Translations under genes and position numbers: made by a program
Notes under the pieces: model-generated
What the model was told of the DNA's origin: nothing
Database searches by the model: none
What the model saw: the letters and a program-made list of their open reading frames with translations, nothing else
NCBI GenBank assembly: GCA_902593735.1
Contig: CACJJL010000001.1
Span: forward strand, 1-64,000
Length of the DNA stretch: 64,000 nt
From: an uncultured SAR116 cluster alpha proteobacterium
GTDB taxonomy: Bacteria > Pseudomonadota > Alphaproteobacteria > Puniceispirillales > Marisalimonadaceae
Reading direction: 5' to 3'
Part shown: positions 62,717 to 64,000 of the stretch, piece after piece
Layout of the letters: every line of letters begins with the position of its first letter
How positions within the stretch are numbered: the first letter of the stretch is position 1

Positions 62717-62904
62717 TTTTTTACAAATTTAGTCAACTGTTTCGTTTAATTTCTAGGTTTTTTATCAAATTAATATGCTTTATATAAATATGTTTCTAAT
62801 TGAAATTAGAAAATTAAATTGAAAAATAAGAACAAATTAGTTACTTTAAATTATCAAAAAAATTAAGATACAATTATTGGCTATAACCTAAGATTTTAAT
62901 CCAA

Positions 62905-63840
62905 TTAAATATTTCCGTGTTTTTTGTGAGACAGACAGGGTAAACATTTTATCAGTTCAGAAATTCCTTTGCTTATAGTAACTTTAGGGAAAAAACCAAA
63001 TGTTTCTATTTTTTTATTTGAAACAATATAATTTCTCTGATCTGGATCTTTTCCTACTTCAGCATTCTTAAAATAAAATTCTGGTATTTGTTTTTTAATT
63101 TCTTCACAAAGTTCAATTTTAGATAAGTTAGCTTCTGAAAGTCCTATATTAAAAATCTCTCCCGAAAACTTTATTTCGTTTTCTAAGGCATAAATAAAAG
63201 ATCTAGCAACGTCTGAGACGTGAATATAGTTCCTTTTAAAATTTCCTTCAAACAAAATTATAAATTTATCATTTAGAGCTCTGTTTACAAAATCGTTAAC
63301 TAACAAGTCTAGTCTCATCCTTGGAGAGACGCCAAAAACTGTAGCAAGACGAAAACTTACAGATTTTTCTCTTTCCATCAAAAGCTTTTCTACTTCAACT
63401 TTATCAACTGCATATTTAGAAATTGGTTTTAATGGAGTTGACTCGTCACAATAAATATTGCCTTGACCATCTCCATAGGCACTATTAGTGGTTGGCATGA
63501 TTATAAATTGTTGATTAGAGACCTTTGATAAAAGGAATTTTATTGACTCTTTATTAACGGAATTAGCTCCAACAGGATCTTTTGAGCAAAGGGGTGCTCC
63601 CACATATGCAGCTAAAGGAATTATGATATCATTCTTGGAAATAAGTTTAGTCATTGTTCCTTCATTTCGAACATCATCCACTATTACCTTAAGTTTTTTG
63701 TTAGGTATAAGGTGACCTAAACTAAATTGGTCGTACATATGATTATCAATTATAGTTACATTATATTCGTTTTCTAAAAGATAACTTGTAAGTACTGAGC
63801 CTATATAACCAGCTCCACCTGTTAGAAGAATGTTTGTCAT
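62905..63840 (-). CDS. NAD-dependent sugar-nucleotide epimerase/dehydratase family protein
   Basis: A 311-residue extended short-chain dehydrogenase. NAD motif: LTGGAGYIGSVLTSYLL. Catalytic residues: PTTNSAYGDGQG and ISKYAVDKVEVEKLL (YxxxK). FRLATVFGVSPRMRLDLLVND and RNYIHVSDVARSFIYALE are typical of nucleotide-sugar epimerases and reductases near HddC/Gmd-like genes. PLAAYVGAPLCSKDP replaces the usual ALAA-type segment. It overlaps the nucleotidyltransferase gene at its start (ATGA). Together they may prepare one activated sugar. The specific substrate is unknown. Confidence 0.84.
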   Translation of the reverse strand: MTNILLTGGAGYIGSVLTSYLLENEYNVTIIDNHMYDQFSLGHLIPNKKLKVIVDDVRNEGTMTKLISKNDIIIPLAAYVGAPLCSKDPVGANSVNKESIKFLLSKVSNQQFIIMPTTNSAYGDGQGNIYCDESTPLKPISKYAVDKVEVEKLLMEREKSVSFRLATVFGVSPRMRLDLLVNDFVNRALNDKFIILFEGNFKRNYIHVSDVARSFIYALENEIKFSGEIFNIGLSEANLSKIELCEEIKKQIPEFYFKNAEVGKDPDQRNYIVSNKKIETFGFFPKVTISKGISELIKCLPCLSHKKHGNI

Positions 63841-64000
63841 AAATATTGCCTATCTTTAAAGTATTTTGGTATCAAGATTTGAGCTGATTTATAATCCAAA
63901 GGAGTCCCAATATCTATAAAAAAATTATTTTGCAAATATCCATATACTTTTTTTTCTCTGATTAATGTTATTAATATTTCATCTTCAAAAGATATTGAGG
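63837..64000 (-). CDS. Sugar-1-phosphate nucleotidyltransferase, C-terminal end (cut by window edge)
   Basis: An open minus-strand frame enters from the right edge and ends at 63837. Its last residues read ISFEDEILITLIREKKVYGY, then LQNNFFIDIGTPLDYKSAQ. FFIDIGTPxDY is the conserved C-terminal signature of NTP_transferase enzymes such as HddC and mannose-1-phosphate guanylyltransferase-like proteins. The stop overlaps the next gene's ATG by 4 bases, so the two are translationally coupled. The N-terminal nucleotide-binding part is outside the window, so the sugar and nucleotide are not known. Confidence 0.8.
   Translation of the reverse strand, partial: SISFEDEILITLIREKKVYGYLQNNFFIDIGTPLDYKSAQILIPKYFKDRQYL

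Noticed and set aside
1-64000. tRNA genes, rRNA, CRISPR arrays, insertion sequences, riboswitches.
   Set aside because: No cloverleaf sequence, regular repeat array, transposase frame or aptamer-like leader was recognised; intergenic gaps are too short for most of these.

Overview
The window is strongly AT-rich, densely coded DNA with almost no intergenic space (no gene-free stretch exceeds about 220 bases). It looks like the chromosome of a Gram-negative, probably marine, small-genome alphaproteobacterium. That placement is an inference from three things: a peptidoglycan-recycling set (AmpG-like permease, AnmK, MurQ), a GldG/DUF4340-type ABC operon next to amino-acid and acyl-CoA catabolic genes, and a membrane pyrophosphatase. 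No tRNA, rRNA, CRISPR array, transposase or integrase was found.

Positions 1 to about 19,800 are housekeeping and catabolism. In order they hold the C-terminal part of dihydrolipoamide dehydrogenase, an SMR efflux protein, a class II aldolase-like protein, HtpG behind a possible heat-shock promoter, an MFS transporter, a VOC protein and an acyl-CoA dehydrogenase. A four-gene minus-strand operon follows (ATPase, permease, GldG-like, DUF4340). Then come an amidase with a small membrane-anchored protein, an AlaC-type aminotransferase, a gamma-glutamyltransferase-like Ntn hydrolase, an EamA transporter, and a translationally coupled FAD dehydrogenase / D-2-hydroxyacid dehydrogenase pair.

From about 19,800 to 30,800 cell-envelope genes are mixed with core genes. 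They include glycosyltransferases, an AmpG-like permease, a YkuD L,D-transpeptidase domain, a K+-dependent-type membrane pyrophosphatase, a UDP-glucuronate epimerase-like protein, PgpA, an O-antigen ligase/polymerase and an MmsB-like dehydrogenase.

From about 30,900 to the right edge lies a large surface-polysaccharide locus. Gmd and an Rmd-like reductase would make a GDP-deoxyhexose. An ABC flippase-like exporter is followed by a dTDP-sugar operon: RmlB, RmlA, a C-methyltransferase, a DegT aminotransferase, RmlC, an FdtA-like ketoisomerase and reductases. Many glycosyltransferases follow, with a beta-propeller protein, a CapK-like adenylating enzyme coupled to a radical SAM protein, a WecA-like initiating transferase, an FkbM-like methyltransferase, a second radical SAM protein and a Wzy-like polymerase.

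Within this locus sits a compact amino-sugar set at 55,462-59,226. It comprises a cytosolic GH84 (O-GlcNAcase-family) hydrolase, a PIG-L deacetylase, AnmK, and a MurQ lacking the usual C-terminus. Immediately after it is a two-gene cassette with different arginine codon use. Its first gene encodes an unusual single-polypeptide fusion of a GT2 glycosyltransferase and a radical SAM domain with extra cysteines. The GH84 set and the GT2-radical SAM fusion are the strongest candidates for undescribed biology here.
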